Source: a virus. From it: DNA of 64,000 nt. Shown piece after piece: positions 8,672 through 18,586 of this stretch. The translations under genes and the position numbers were made by a program. The DNA is taken from positions 124,001-188,000 of the IMG/VR virus record IMGVR_UViG_3300005253_001115; one strand, 5' to 3'. Position 1 is the stretch's first letter. Each line of letters starts with the position of its first letter. The notes beneath the pieces were generated by a model, which saw nothing but the letters and a program-made list of their open reading frames with translations, did not search any database and had not been told where the DNA came from.

Positions 8672-9904
8672 TTAGTATTGTGTAATCACTCTCGTCACGT
8701 AGACGCTCTTAGTGTTTTTGGCAACGATCGGGAAATGACCGACGGCGTATAGAATTCTATTTCCAATTTCCAAAGGGTTTACAGAGTCAGTGATGTCAGC
8801 GTAGATTCCAATTTCTCCGAAGCCAACGTTACCAACGTCCTGTGGGACGCGGCACACTAGAGACACGGCCTCTGCGTTGGGGCGCTCTATGTCTAGGAAG
8901 GCTTCTACGTCACTGGGCGCACCAGCAGGGAATGCGGCACTTTCTAGGGAGGGGCTAGCGCCTCCACCCAGGGACCCGGTTCCTGGTAGGACGTCGAAAT
9001 TGTTGATGCCTGTTCCGCCCGCATCGAACTCGACCAAAGTGTTCTCGTTGCCCGCAGTACCGGCAGCCAAAGCTGCGACGGTAACAACGGCATTCACAAC
9101 AGAAGCCCGCACCACGTTCTGGATCAGCGGGTTCGTAGAAGCATTGATAGCGTCAGCGAGGTTCTGCGCAGTATCTTCAACCGTGTCTCCGGGAACCCAA
9201 GTACCCGCACCAGGGCTAGCGGTTAGGATCTGATACGTAGTGGTGATGTCGGGAACCACTGTCCCGTCGCTTCCAGACTGGTCCCAGCTCTTACCAACGT
9301 CCGTTCCATCGGCAGGGTTCGGGGGCTGAGAAACAGGGAACAGGGCACCGTTGAAGTCCGTGATACCAATCTCGATGGTAGTTTGCGTGTTGGATACGAT
9401 CTCTTCATCCAGGCCCGCTAGGGTACCTGAGACGATACGCAAGCGTTGGCCAATGTGGGCGTTAATGGAGAGTCCCGTAGTGATTAAGGTACCACCTCCG
9501 CCTCCAAGGTTGTCCACCACCCCGTCATTGTAGCCGGAGGTAGGTCCACCAGCGTCCGTGCCTCCTCCCGAAGCTGTGCCGGTAGCTACAACTACGATGC
9601 CAACAGGGAAGTCCACCCCGTTGATCCTGATGTTGTCAGTAGTGTCGAAACGGTTATCCGTGATAGCTATTGTAGCGAGCGCCTGGGTAGTGGCGTCCGA
9701 GATAGAAGAAATCTGTAGAGGGTTGTCCAGCTTGTAGCCGCCGTCACCCATAGCGAATCCCGACAGCCGGAAAGACACGAGGGTGCGCAGGGGTTCGTTC
9801 CCAGTGAGCTGGGAACGGGCTATAATGGACCTAGCGAGCAGATTTCGACCCTCTAGGGTCAAAATAGCGATCGGGTCGTCTGTTTGTGACGGGAAAAACG
9901 GCAT
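8672..9904 (-). CDS. Tail fibre/collar-type structural protein with inserted domain
   Basis: A 410-residue protein. Its N-terminus (LTLEGRNLLARSI, SFRLSGFAMGDGGYKLDNP) and C-terminus (FGEIGIYADI, GNRILYAVGHFPI) match the two ends of the 141-residue protein at 14964-15389. The family resembles N-terminal collar-type fibre domains that bind the baseplate. Residues of about 80-340 form an extra block with Gly-rich linkers (TASGGGTDAGG, NLGGGGGT). The block includes a unit like those in the large fibre (A-x-x-L-A-x-A-I-N, then G-T-A-G-N). A structural role is well supported; the exact location is inferred. Confidence 0.65.
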   Translation of the reverse strand: MPFFPSQTDDPIAILTLEGRNLLARSIIARSQLTGNEPLRTLVSFRLSGFAMGDGGYKLDNPLQISSISDATTQALATIAITDNRFDTTDNIRINGVDFPVGIVVVATGTASGGGTDAGGPTSGYNDGVVDNLGGGGGTLITTGLSINAHIGQRLRIVSGTLAGLDEEIVSNTQTTIEIGITDFNGALFPVSQPPNPADGTDVGKSWDQSGSDGTVVPDITTTYQILTASPGAGTWVPGDTVEDTAQNLADAINASTNPLIQNVVRASVVNAVVTVAALAAGTAGNENTLVEFDAGGTGINNFDVLPGTGSLGGGASPSLESAAFPAGAPSDVEAFLDIERPNAEAVSLVCRVPQDVGNVGFGEIGIYADITDSVNPLEIGNRILYAVGHFPIVAKNTKSVYVTRVITQY

Positions 9905-9919
9905 TTACTTTTCCACCTC

Positions 9920-12139
9920 TTATGACCTGCCTATCCATACCCAACTACCGCCATCCCAAAACTCTAGGGCATTGGGGTCCTCATCCGTCCTTATAAAAAG
10001 AGTTCCGGCCGCAGGGTCACTCGGTCTATTGGCCTCCGACCCAAAAGAAAAGGCATGATGACCAGAAACGGGGTCGTGCTCCTGTGTCCACTTGTGGGGA
10101 ATAGCGACGGACGTAATGTTAACGAGAAGCGTATCGTTCGCCGTAGCAATCCCAATATACCAGTCGTTCTCCGTCGTGGTTAGAAGCCCAGGAGTGTTGG
10201 GGTCCGCGTAGTATTTAAGGCCCGGTACGAACGGGGTGCTAGAAGACGCTACGTACAGGCCAGATATGATTACGTTGTTTCCAGTACCTCTCAAGCCGGT
10301 AGGGAGCTTGAGCGGGTCCTGCGTATTTGCCGGGACGAACTTGCCAGAGGCAATCTCAAACGCGCACGTTTGACCCTCTTGCACACCCAGGAAAATATCC
10401 GAGGGGAAGATGACCCCAGGGGTCACCTCCCCACTCGCTTGTAGTGGTATTCCATTCATGTTCACCAAAAGTTCGGTGTCAGAAATGGCCGTTCCAATAA
10501 ACCATTCATTTGGCAAAGTGGTCAGGCTACCTGGGTTGGCTTTGTCGGCGTACACTTGAGAACCAGTCGGGAAACCTCCTGTAGAGAGGTCTAGCATTCC
10601 TTCTTGGATTAGATTGTTGGCAGTACCACGAACGCCAATAGGCATTCGCATAGAATTTGGGTCAGCAACCACGAACTGCGAGCCAGAGGTGTTCCAGGCA
10701 GCTACTTGTCCGGGAGCTACATTGTCCCATTTAGTGTCATCCGAGAACTGTACGTTGATTGTCCCATTGAGCAGACGCAAGATCTCAGTATTGATCTGCG
10801 CGTGCTGCGGGCCACGCTGTAGCATAAACTGCGGAGGGAAATCTCCCCAGTGTGTTCTGCGACCAAACGAAGTTCGTGCCCCTCCAGCACTAATGCTGTT
10901 GCTTAGCAACAGGTATAGTGTTCCTCCAGCTCCCGCATTAGGAACGAAGAAGCCCAAATCGTCAATGTGTGTATCACCGGGAGTAATCGCAGTGAAAGGT
11001 CCGACTCCTCCTGCGCTACCTACTCGCACTTCCTCGACAACAACAGAAGCGAAATCGTCGTTAATGTACCGTTCGTCATCCTCTTGTACCGAAGAGTACA
11101 GGGCGAACCACTGCTTAGAAATGGCGGCAGATACGTCATTGTTTGCCCCAACGAAGTACCCATCGCTGTTTTGTGCCGATCCCAGTTCAACCCAGTTTAA
11201 GCCATCAACACTGATCGAGTTTACTGTAACTTCATCGGGAGTGGCTATAACCTTGGTAGACGTGACGTAAGAGTTAGTAGCGTTGGGAGTCTCGTCCTCA
11301 AGAGGAAGGCCGTTGCCTTCTAGGGCTGCTCTCTGGTCCGCTGTGGGCAGCAAAAGGCTGTCTTCAAGAAGGTACCTATTCGCCAGTGAAGGCATGTCTA
11401 CACCGGCACCGGAGAGCGCAGCAGCCTGCTCTGTGCTGACGTGTAGCTCCGTACCTGATTCGTTCATGTTACCACGGTGCTCGTCTAGCTCAGTCTGTAG
11501 GGCCGAAATGTCCGTGCTGTTGACCCAAGCAGACCCGTTCCAGGTGAAAAAGGAAGGAACGCTCGCGCCGCCAGAGCCATCAGAAATAGTGAAGTAATCA
11601 CCTACACGGTTGGCGTTGAGTCCTGCGATTGGCAATTCCGAAATGTCATTTAGGACGCCACGGAAAGCAGAGCGGCCAAGGACATCAATAGAGTCTCGTT
11701 CAAAAAATGAGATATCCGCAGAGCTAACTGCTGTGTTACCTGCGGGCACTATGACAGTAGCGAACACGATCATGTTCGGGTTGTCGGCACCTTGCTGACC
11801 TATCGGTCCCGTAACAGCAAACACGTCAGAAGTAAGAGCGTCTACACTGATCGTGGGGTCGGAATTCGACTGATACTGCTGTTGGATTACGATATAGGTT
11901 TTGATGTCTACCAGCGGATCGGCTACGATGTCTAAATTCTGGGAGTTGGACTGCTTCACGAACATGCCGTCCGAACCAACCGTGGAGAAGTCAGACAGCG
12001 TAACTCTAAGAACACCAGACACAGGCGCGACGTTCCCGCCCTCAAAGATTCCCTTTACAAGGAGGCCCGCAAGGCGATCGTTGATGTCCTGAGTAGAGTC
12101 AGGATTCCGGTATTTTAGTAATGCTCGTTCGTTAGCCAT
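9920..12139 (-). CDS. Tail fibre protein, paralogue of the next gene upstream
   Basis: A 739-residue protein. Residues 1-250 align with the 936-residue neighbour (RNPDSTQDIND against QNPDSTRDIND; STVGSDGMFV against ATVGADGMFV; an LGR-x-x-x-RG unit at 154). Two tandem copies of a roughly 90-residue unit lie at about 474-563 and 586-677, each with an RGT-x-NN motif, a YAD motif and a final LLVN. The C-terminus ends in a short W-D-G-G-S-W-V-W unit seen in many fibres. The pair looks like a gene duplication, and both products are probably proximal fibre or collar parts. Confidence 0.7.
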   Translation of the reverse strand: MANERALLKYRNPDSTQDINDRLAGLLVKGIFEGGNVAPVSGVLRVTLSDFSTVGSDGMFVKQSNSQNLDIVADPLVDIKTYIVIQQQYQSNSDPTISVDALTSDVFAVTGPIGQQGADNPNMIVFATVIVPAGNTAVSSADISFFERDSIDVLGRSAFRGVLNDISELPIAGLNANRVGDYFTISDGSGGASVPSFFTWNGSAWVNSTDISALQTELDEHRGNMNESGTELHVSTEQAAALSGAGVDMPSLANRYLLEDSLLLPTADQRAALEGNGLPLEDETPNATNSYVTSTKVIATPDEVTVNSISVDGLNWVELGSAQNSDGYFVGANNDVSAAISKQWFALYSSVQEDDERYINDDFASVVVEEVRVGSAGGVGPFTAITPGDTHIDDLGFFVPNAGAGGTLYLLLSNSISAGGARTSFGRRTHWGDFPPQFMLQRGPQHAQINTEILRLLNGTINVQFSDDTKWDNVAPGQVAAWNTSGSQFVVADPNSMRMPIGVRGTANNLIQEGMLDLSTGGFPTGSQVYADKANPGSLTTLPNEWFIGTAISDTELLVNMNGIPLQASGEVTPGVIFPSDIFLGVQEGQTCAFEIASGKFVPANTQDPLKLPTGLRGTGNNVIISGLYVASSSTPFVPGLKYYADPNTPGLLTTTENDWYIGIATANDTLLVNITSVAIPHKWTQEHDPVSGHHAFSFGSEANRPSDPAAGTLFIRTDEDPNALEFWDGGSWVWIGRS
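10109..10720 (-). repeat. Tandem ~90-residue protein repeat, two copies
   Basis: Two diverged copies (10451-10720 and 10109-10384) encode a unit with the order G-Q-x-x-A-W/F, RGT-x-NN, YAD, L-T-T, W-Y/F-I-G, LLVN. The same unit occurs twice in the adjacent fibre gene. Confidence 0.65.
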
Positions 12140-12140
12140 A

Positions 12141-14951
12141 TTATGACAATCCCAGGTCCGTAACCATAATCATTCTGTCGTTGGCGTTTAGCGGTCTATT
12201 CTGTTCCACCCCTACCCGTATTTCCAGGGTATGCGCTGCCGCTGCAACGTTATTCAAGAAACCTACCAGTGTAATCGTAGCTTCTCCATTCTCGGAAACT
12301 TCATGCTGGGCACGAATACTGTTCGGGTTGGTAATCTCAGTGCCATCCATAAAGAATGCTACGGAAATGTCTACTGCGTCACCTGATCTATTGAAGTAAC
12401 AGGGAGCATAGATTTGGATGGTAGAAACACCAGTACGGCCTGTGAAGTCGAACGCCAAAGACTGAATGACGGTAACAGGTAGCGGCCACCCGCCTGTTTG
12501 TGCAATTACCTGTGGGACATCGTTGCCGGAGTTTATGATCTGCTCAACTCGTCCTCGCAAGTAATCCTCAGCACCGAGAAAATGCCTAGAGGCATGCTCG
12601 AACGGGTTCATTGAGTCAGATACGTTGTCGTGTAGAATCTTTGCAGGCATGCGAATCTGAGAGCTAGCAATCAGGTTGTTGTCGATCGTAACAGGGCCGG
12701 TAAAGCGAGTCTGCTCAATCCATGTATTACCCGCTCCGTTGGTGCAGTAGAACACACGTCCCGTATCGGAACCGTAGAACAGCATGCCGGTAGAAGATGC
12801 CTGGGAGTTAGAGGCTGCGAAACGATCGGCTTCTGGGCCGACCCAAGAGCGGGCAGAGCCCTCGTCGTGGGTACCTGTTACGTCATCGTGCTCGAACGTT
12901 ACGATCGCTCGTGCTGTCTCCCACAAGGGAGCATTTACACACTCAAGCATTAGGTTGTCTGTAGTGGTAGCACGCCCAACAAAGAAATCGTTCTGCGTAG
13001 TCGTAAGATCGCCAGGAGTAAGTACACCTCCCGGAGCACCGGAGAACCAAGCGTAATAACGCACACCATTAAGGAACGGTGCTCCGCCGGGCACCCACTG
13101 CTCGTTGGTGATGATGTTGTTCGAGTTACCGAGAATGCCCTGAGGAGCAAAGGCAAAGGATTTCTCCCACGGCTCCCACATAGAGGTACCCGCATTCCAG
13201 GCAACAACCTGTCCGGGAGATGCGTTGATGAGGCCACCGGGGAACGGTATTCCGGGAGGGATAACCGTGCTGGAAATGCCGATCGAGTTCATGCTAACCA
13301 ACAGTTTGGTGGTGGTCAAAAACGTACCGACGAATCTATCATTCGGTGTTACAGTCATGGCTCCGGCTGTAACTTGGTCGGCGTAAACCTCGTCGCCTGC
13401 CGTGAAGCCAGAAGGCGCAGGAAACTCGTAGATACCGTCCTGAATCAAGTTGTTGAAGTTGCCTCGGATACCTACCGGGAATAGATTGCCAGGGATGTCA
13501 TGCTGTACCATGTCTCCGCTAATGGAATCGTAAGCGATAACGTCACCAGGGCTAGTGCCTCCGTCCCACTCAGAGTCTCGGAAGTTCGGTGTGGTATCGG
13601 TGACCAAGACCTGATTCATACGCGAATCAATCTGTCCAAACTGTGGTCCGCGCTCGATAAAGGCTTGGGGCAGCAAGTCCTGCATAGTGGTTCGCTTGCC
13701 GTACCCGATTCGGAAGCCTACATCGGCCTGGCCGTCGATATCTCCGCTGCTTACCTGAAGATACAAGGGACCGCCCGGGTTGCCTTGCACACTTAGGTCT
13801 CGCCAGAAACCCAGGGCGTCTACCTGCGGGTCTTGTGGGTTTAGTTCGTTCGTGAGGCTGGCTTCAGTGAAGACACCGGTAACACGCACAGGGCGACCCT
13901 GTGAGTTTATGAGTTCCTTGTCTCGGTTGGTACCCGTAGTGTCGTCAGCGTAAATGTTGAACCATTGCTGCGCCGTTCCTACGGCACCCTTACCCACGTA
14001 GATTGGACCATCGGACTCAAGAAGCTCGATAACAGCACTGCCAGCGAACGACTTCTCGGTAGGGACCGCGAAGACCTTTGAGTTCAAGGTAAACTGGTTG
14101 TCTGGGCCCGGCTCAGAACCACGGTATCCCGCTCCTTGGTCCAAGTTGCTGCTACCGGACAGAATCGTGGGATCGCCGGTCATACCGTCGTTCTCGTTCT
14201 GGTCCGGGAGGCGTGCGTCTAGCTCTGTCACGAAGCGGTTAGAGCTATTCGGGGTTCCTGTAGTACCAAGGACCGCCTCGAACTGAGTGTTTGTGAGATG
14301 CTTCGCGTTGTTGGAAAGGTTGTCGATGTGCTCCTGTAGGAGTGTTGATAGAACCTGTGCCTGGGTGATGTTCTGCCAGTCGGCTCCGTTCCAGACGTAC
14401 ATCTCCGGCACGTCGCTCTCCCCGCTGGTGACGATGTAGAAGTCGCCGGGACGGTTGGAGTTTAGAGATCCAGCAGGGAGATTTCCTGCATTGGTGATAG
14501 TGCCTCGAAGAGAAAGCCTTCCCAAAGTGTCTACAATGTCAGACTCTAGATAGGAGATCATCGACTGGGTAACGAAAGTGCCAGATAGCGGTACATCTAC
14601 CACTGCGAACACGATCAGGAACCCAATTTCTGCGTCTCCCAGGTACGCTGCCTCATCAAGGCTCTCGACCTGAACCACCGGCTCAGCGTTGTCCTTGTAG
14701 ATGGATCTCAGTACGATGAAGTTGCGAACACCATCTACAACTGCTAGCGTAGTGATATCCGTCTCTTGGACGAACATACCATCAGCGCCAACCGTAGCGA
14801 AAGCCTCTAGGCTAACTACAAGCCCGTCGGCTACGGTTCCGGCAAGTACCTGTCCACCAGAAAACACACCCTTGTTGAATACAAGGTTGGTATCATTGAT
14901 GTCCCGGGTACTGTCAGGATTCTGGAACTGTAGAAGAGGTCGTAGCGGCAA
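12141..14951 (-). CDS. Tail fibre protein, larger paralogue
   Basis: A 936-residue protein. The start is a TTG at 14951, preceded by AAGGGA eight nt upstream. The choice is supported by collinearity with the 739-residue paralogue (PLLQFQNPDS against ALLKYRNPDS). Residues 1-250 are the shared N-terminal domain. Two copies of the same 90-residue unit lie at about 467-555 and 578-673. Residues about 745-936 are a C-terminal extension missing from the paralogue (HASRHFLGAEDYLRGRVEQI, then a beta sandwich). The extension may be a distinct receptor-binding or trimerisation domain. The structural call is firm; the place in the tail is inferred. Confidence 0.7.
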   Translation of the reverse strand: MPLRPLLQFQNPDSTRDINDTNLVFNKGVFSGGQVLAGTVADGLVVSLEAFATVGADGMFVQETDITTLAVVDGVRNFIVLRSIYKDNAEPVVQVESLDEAAYLGDAEIGFLIVFAVVDVPLSGTFVTQSMISYLESDIVDTLGRLSLRGTITNAGNLPAGSLNSNRPGDFYIVTSGESDVPEMYVWNGADWQNITQAQVLSTLLQEHIDNLSNNAKHLTNTQFEAVLGTTGTPNSSNRFVTELDARLPDQNENDGMTGDPTILSGSSNLDQGAGYRGSEPGPDNQFTLNSKVFAVPTEKSFAGSAVIELLESDGPIYVGKGAVGTAQQWFNIYADDTTGTNRDKELINSQGRPVRVTGVFTEASLTNELNPQDPQVDALGFWRDLSVQGNPGGPLYLQVSSGDIDGQADVGFRIGYGKRTTMQDLLPQAFIERGPQFGQIDSRMNQVLVTDTTPNFRDSEWDGGTSPGDVIAYDSISGDMVQHDIPGNLFPVGIRGNFNNLIQDGIYEFPAPSGFTAGDEVYADQVTAGAMTVTPNDRFVGTFLTTTKLLVSMNSIGISSTVIPPGIPFPGGLINASPGQVVAWNAGTSMWEPWEKSFAFAPQGILGNSNNIITNEQWVPGGAPFLNGVRYYAWFSGAPGGVLTPGDLTTTQNDFFVGRATTTDNLMLECVNAPLWETARAIVTFEHDDVTGTHDEGSARSWVGPEADRFAASNSQASSTGMLFYGSDTGRVFYCTNGAGNTWIEQTRFTGPVTIDNNLIASSQIRMPAKILHDNVSDSMNPFEHASRHFLGAEDYLRGRVEQIINSGNDVPQVIAQTGGWPLPVTVIQSLAFDFTGRTGVSTIQIYAPCYFNRSGDAVDISVAFFMDGTEITNPNSIRAQHEVSENGEATITLVGFLNNVAAAAHTLEIRVGVEQNRPLNANDRMIMVTDLGLS
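12933..13553 (-). repeat. Tandem ~90-residue protein repeat, two copies
   Basis: Copies at 13287-13553 and 12933-13220 match those of the neighbouring fibre gene (P-G-x-V-x-A-W/Y, I-R/L-G-N-x-NN, YAD or YAW, N-D-x-F-V-G). The copies are too diverged for recent slippage, so the unit is probably an old structural module. Confidence 0.6.
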
Positions 14952-14963
14952 GTTTCTGTTCCC

Positions 14964-15389
14964 TTAGAAGATTACTGAGACCGTGAACTCGACAACTTCT
15001 GTGTCCACTTTTACCCGAAGAGGGAAGTTTCCGATGGCGAACAGAAATGAAGTACCTGCAAGATCGGGGTCTACGTCGTCCGGGTACGTAGCGAACAAGC
15101 CGATGTTGGATAGTTCACCAACAGCCTCATTCTGCTGTAGAATACACAGGAACGTAGGTGTAAACAGGTCAGGTAGATTAGCCTCATCAACTGGTTCGGG
15201 GCCGAACGTCACACCGGGTAGGTCACTAAGAGATGTGTCTGGGGTCAAGGCGATAATGGGGTTACCCACATCGTGACCGCCGTTTCCTACCTTGAAAGAT
15301 GTGACTGCGAAGGAAGTACCGTTGACCGTCAGGTCAGCGAAAGCTGCACGACCACGATCCGTGATCGCAGCCTTAACGGAAATTGCCAT
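14964..15389 (-). CDS. Collar-type tail fibre base protein
   Basis: A 141-residue protein. The N-terminus (AAITDRGRAAFADL, then FKVGNGGHDVGNP) has the shape of collar-fibre N-terminal domains, which often read I-T-x-x-G-R-x-A-L-A. The C-terminus (FLFAIGNFPLRVKVDTEVVE) closes the same fold. It is a minimal version of the domain that brackets the insert in the protein at 8672-9904. It probably links a fibre to the baseplate. It starts at an ATG with about 20 nt between genes. Confidence 0.6.
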   Translation of the reverse strand: MAISVKAAITDRGRAAFADLTVNGTSFAVTSFKVGNGGHDVGNPIIALTPDTSLSDLPGVTFGPEPVDEANLPDLFTPTFLCILQQNEAVGELSNIGLFATYPDDVDPDLAGTSFLFAIGNFPLRVKVDTEVVEFTVSVIF

Positions 15390-15411
15390 GTCTAAGACTC
15401 CTAACTACTGC

Positions 15412-15690
15412 TTACGATTCGAGAAGTTCGTCCGCCAGATCCTTGTGCCCCTTCTCGTAGAGGTCAGCGGCTACCTGAGTAACGTCTTTCTTGGGCACCA
15501 CGAGAGTGCCATCGGGCTGGACCAGTCCGGCCAGTGCTCTAACCTGATTCCGATACTCCCAAATCTTCAGAGGACGATTGAACTGCCGTGTCCACACACT
15601 GGCAGCGTCAATGGCCTCTTCCATCACAAAAAATCGAGTCTGCTGGCCTGTAACTGCCTTATACTCTGTGTCAAGTACGAATGTTCGCAC
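15412..15690 (-). CDS. Hypothetical small protein in baseplate operon
   Basis: A 92-residue protein. I chose the GTG at 15690 because GGGGGA lies six nt upstream. The only other in-frame start is a TTG at 15816 inside the preceding gene. The product is alpha-rich (AADLYEKGHKDLADELLES at the C-terminus). No family is recognised. The 74 nt upstream hold no other ORF of note. Confidence 0.6.
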   Translation of the reverse strand: MRTFVLDTEYKAVTGQQTRFFVMEEAIDAASVWTRQFNRPLKIWEYRNQVRALAGLVQPDGTLVVPKKDVTQVAADLYEKGHKDLADELLES

Positions 15691-15764
15691 GATATTCCCC
15701 CAATCCGGCCCGGGCTGGTTCCTTCTCTTAGAGATAACCCGGCATTTTGTATTCTGGGCTAGCC

Positions 15765-18584
15765 CTAAGAGCCAATGACCCGGAAGTAATGATGTTCCCC
15801 AGCGTCCGTCACCCAAAGGCTTCCAGCCACTGGTAACAAGTCCTCCGTGGTCTTAGATCGAGGATATAGATACCCTCCGGCCTCTTTAGTCCATACGACC
15901 TGATCTTGAGGGCCTGCTTCGAGGGAATATGTGGAATTTCCAGCCACCACAATCCAATAAGGCGTGGATGCCGCCAAAGCCACCGGAGTAAACAAGCGGA
16001 AATTCGTGTACTTTGGCACCCCTGATGGAATCAGACGGGTTTGAATGCCGTCAGCTCGCTCGATCAGGTCTCCAGGCTTGCCACCGTTGTCTTCGTGAAG
16101 CGAGACAGCAATGCCCCCTACGGGGTCCCCAATGCGGTGTAAATGTAGTTCTAGGTACGATACGGTACCTGGCGCGGCCAGCTCGAACTGCTGCGCCATA
16201 GCCGATCCCAGGCCCCCTATGAGCCCTTCTGAAGAGCCGACGGAGCCTCCAGAAAAGCCTGTGATGTCGATCAGATCAGGCCCCGGGTTGGGGTTTGTGA
16301 AGGATAGCTCCATCTCATCACCCGTGGGGGAGAACTGAGACGTGAAAAAGTTCACATAGCGCTCATCCCCGGGGTTGACGTAACTGCTGGTCTTTACCAG
16401 ACCTTCGATGAACCTGCCACCCTCTTTTCGGAGATTTTCCACTGTTTCTTCACGATTGAAACCCTCAAATCCTTCGCCTGCTGTCCGCTGGATCTTGTAA
16501 CGTCCCGGAATGTAAATGGTATCTCCGTCCACGTTGTAGGAGGGGTCGGCCAGTAGCTTCTGCACGCCACCAAAGCGGTCAGTAAAGGTTAGTTCACTAC
16601 CCCACAGGCTCTCTGGGGCTACATTGTCCACGTCCTCTAGCTCGACCTTGGCACGAGCGGGGCGATAAGTGCCCGAAGCGTCCAGCTTGTACAGCCGCCC
16701 AAAATACAGGTCAGACCAGCCAGGACTACCCTCTACAGCCTGCGGAACTAGACGGAACATCGTGATGTCGGAAGAATCAAAGCCGGGGTCTGAAACTCCT
16801 GCGTCCGGGAAGTCGATAAAGATGGGCAAAACGTTTACGCCCTCTACGAGATCCTCCTTGTCAAAACGCCAGCCACGTTCCCTGCTCAGGCTGTCCTTAA
16901 CGAAGATACTTACTCCCGCCAGGCTTCCAGGGAAGTTGGGTATGTCTTCTACATTAGAATCCGTCCCGAAGGCTTCCGGCCCTATGAAGATGGTTAGGTA
17001 AACAGTTTGCCCCCCAGCGTCGGACCAGTCCTGGGTCGGCCCGGTGTAATCAATAGTGGGGAAGTTATTGGAGGCAGGCGAGACAATCGTGTGCTTTACA
17101 GACGATGTTCCGGCCAGTGCAATGGCGGTGTCCGCAGAGATGGTTCCGGGGGTAATGCCGCCAATAGTGAAATTCGCGAAATCGCTGAAGTCCATCAAAT
17201 TGGTCTCGATCTCGTGCGTTTCCAGATCGACAGCGAACAGCTCATTGCTAACCTCTCCCGCTGCCTCTACGTCAATGTCCAACGTCTGCTCTGAAGAGAA
17301 CGTGCTAACGATCTGTGTGAAGTACCCGTCGTATACACAGTCCTCCAGACCAGAAGAGGGACTAGGTGTAATAAACAGAGAGTCCAGAGCATAAAGTACG
17401 GGGTCTGTGTTAGACACGAACCCCTCGAACCTGCCAGTAAGAGACAAACCTACCCAACCGTCAGCACCAGGATCTAGAGCTGGAGCGTCGAGGAGGTCTC
17501 CAGAGTCAAACGGTAGGTCTGAGTCGAAAGCTAGTCTCTTCTGTCCCAGTGGGCTGTCTGGGGTGATGAAAAGGTCGAACGGGTACGCTGCTGCGCAGAA
17601 CCGGATCAATAGTTTGTCTAGGATCTCCACAACGATACGAAAATCAGTGAAGGTGAACTCGCTGTAGGCTGTGGCTGCCGGATCATCGAAGTCAAACAGG
17701 TGCCGCTCAGCAAATTCGTTCGCCAGCACCAGAATCTCGTGCTCTCCGATTTCTTGTATCTGGTAGAAATGGCGAGCGTTGTTTATGAGACGAATGAAAG
17801 CCAACCAGTGGACAATCTCGAAGTTGGGAATCCAAACATGGGCCTCGTAACCTCCGAACTCTAGTTGGCTCTTGAAGAGGGGCACTACATCCGGCTCGAA
17901 GATGGTACGGTCCGTCTGGGTCGGAACGAAGATGGGAGTAGTCCCCAAAAGCGCTGCCGCGAAGTCTCTCACTCCCTGGGTGGACCCGCTCTTGGTCATG
18001 TAAGACCGTGTTACGAAACGACTAATTAGAGTTCGTAGAGACTTGGGGTCAGCGTACAGATCTTGGAACGGGATCAGGATCTCAGTCATACGAGACGAAA
18101 AGTCACTGAAGAGAGCCCGTGTCTGCTCATCCAGAGGATTCTGGGTGTTACTGAAGATCTCACGAGCGTAGGTGGTTACGAAGGTACCGACGTGAGAAGA
18201 AATCACGGACGTGAAGGTAGAGTCGTTCTCTGTGAATACCTCAATTAAGTTCTCGCCCTTCAACAGGGCTATGAATTCAGTCGTGGTGGTGTTGATGGGT
18301 ACGAACTGCTTCTCAACAATCCGGTTACGGACCTTGAGCACATTGCTTCTGGTATCGTTGCTGATTAGGGTAGCGCGGATGGTGTGCTGCACACCCGGGC
18401 TGTCAGTGGTGATACTGAAGGCCGTTTCCTGAGCCGTGAACTGCGTTACAGGTCCAGACAGGTTGGTGAACTTACCGCGAGGGATGCCCTTGAAGCGTCC
18501 AAGAACCGCATCGGAACTACCGTAAATCATATTGTTCAGGTTTGACTGGTATACCTGGGGCTGTAGTACGACTCTAATAGTCAT
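15765..18584 (-). CDS. Putative baseplate/tail protein (possibly tail protein I-like N-terminus)
   Basis: A 939-residue protein directly downstream of the baseplate J-like gene, with a 2-nt gap. Residues of about 150-400 include a helical part (RALFSDFSSRMTEILIPFQD, then TLISRFVTRSYMTKSG). In other myophages the gene after J encodes tail protein I, with similar helices before a beta region. The second half is beta-rich with repeated sandwich-like segments. The length is far above that of a P2 gpI, so it would be an extended version. The structural role is well supported by context; the tail-I link is tentative. Confidence 0.55.
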   Translation of the reverse strand: MTIRVVLQPQVYQSNLNNMIYGSSDAVLGRFKGIPRGKFTNLSGPVTQFTAQETAFSITTDSPGVQHTIRATLISNDTRSNVLKVRNRIVEKQFVPINTTTTEFIALLKGENLIEVFTENDSTFTSVISSHVGTFVTTYAREIFSNTQNPLDEQTRALFSDFSSRMTEILIPFQDLYADPKSLRTLISRFVTRSYMTKSGSTQGVRDFAAALLGTTPIFVPTQTDRTIFEPDVVPLFKSQLEFGGYEAHVWIPNFEIVHWLAFIRLINNARHFYQIQEIGEHEILVLANEFAERHLFDFDDPAATAYSEFTFTDFRIVVEILDKLLIRFCAAAYPFDLFITPDSPLGQKRLAFDSDLPFDSGDLLDAPALDPGADGWVGLSLTGRFEGFVSNTDPVLYALDSLFITPSPSSGLEDCVYDGYFTQIVSTFSSEQTLDIDVEAAGEVSNELFAVDLETHEIETNLMDFSDFANFTIGGITPGTISADTAIALAGTSSVKHTIVSPASNNFPTIDYTGPTQDWSDAGGQTVYLTIFIGPEAFGTDSNVEDIPNFPGSLAGVSIFVKDSLSRERGWRFDKEDLVEGVNVLPIFIDFPDAGVSDPGFDSSDITMFRLVPQAVEGSPGWSDLYFGRLYKLDASGTYRPARAKVELEDVDNVAPESLWGSELTFTDRFGGVQKLLADPSYNVDGDTIYIPGRYKIQRTAGEGFEGFNREETVENLRKEGGRFIEGLVKTSSYVNPGDERYVNFFTSQFSPTGDEMELSFTNPNPGPDLIDITGFSGGSVGSSEGLIGGLGSAMAQQFELAAPGTVSYLELHLHRIGDPVGGIAVSLHEDNGGKPGDLIERADGIQTRLIPSGVPKYTNFRLFTPVALAASTPYWIVVAGNSTYSLEAGPQDQVVWTKEAGGYLYPRSKTTEDLLPVAGSLWVTDAGEHHYFRVIGS

Positions 18585-18586
18585 GG

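Noticed and set aside
10614-11270. 218-codon open frame on the plus strand
   Set aside because: It lies entirely inside the fibre gene on the other strand, has no ribosome site and reads as a low-complexity shadow of that gene.
15691-15764. Short palindromes (GGGCTAGCCC and TCTCTAAGAGA) in the 74-nt gap
   Set aside because: Stems are four or five bases with little or no loop and no T-run follows, so a terminator is not supported.
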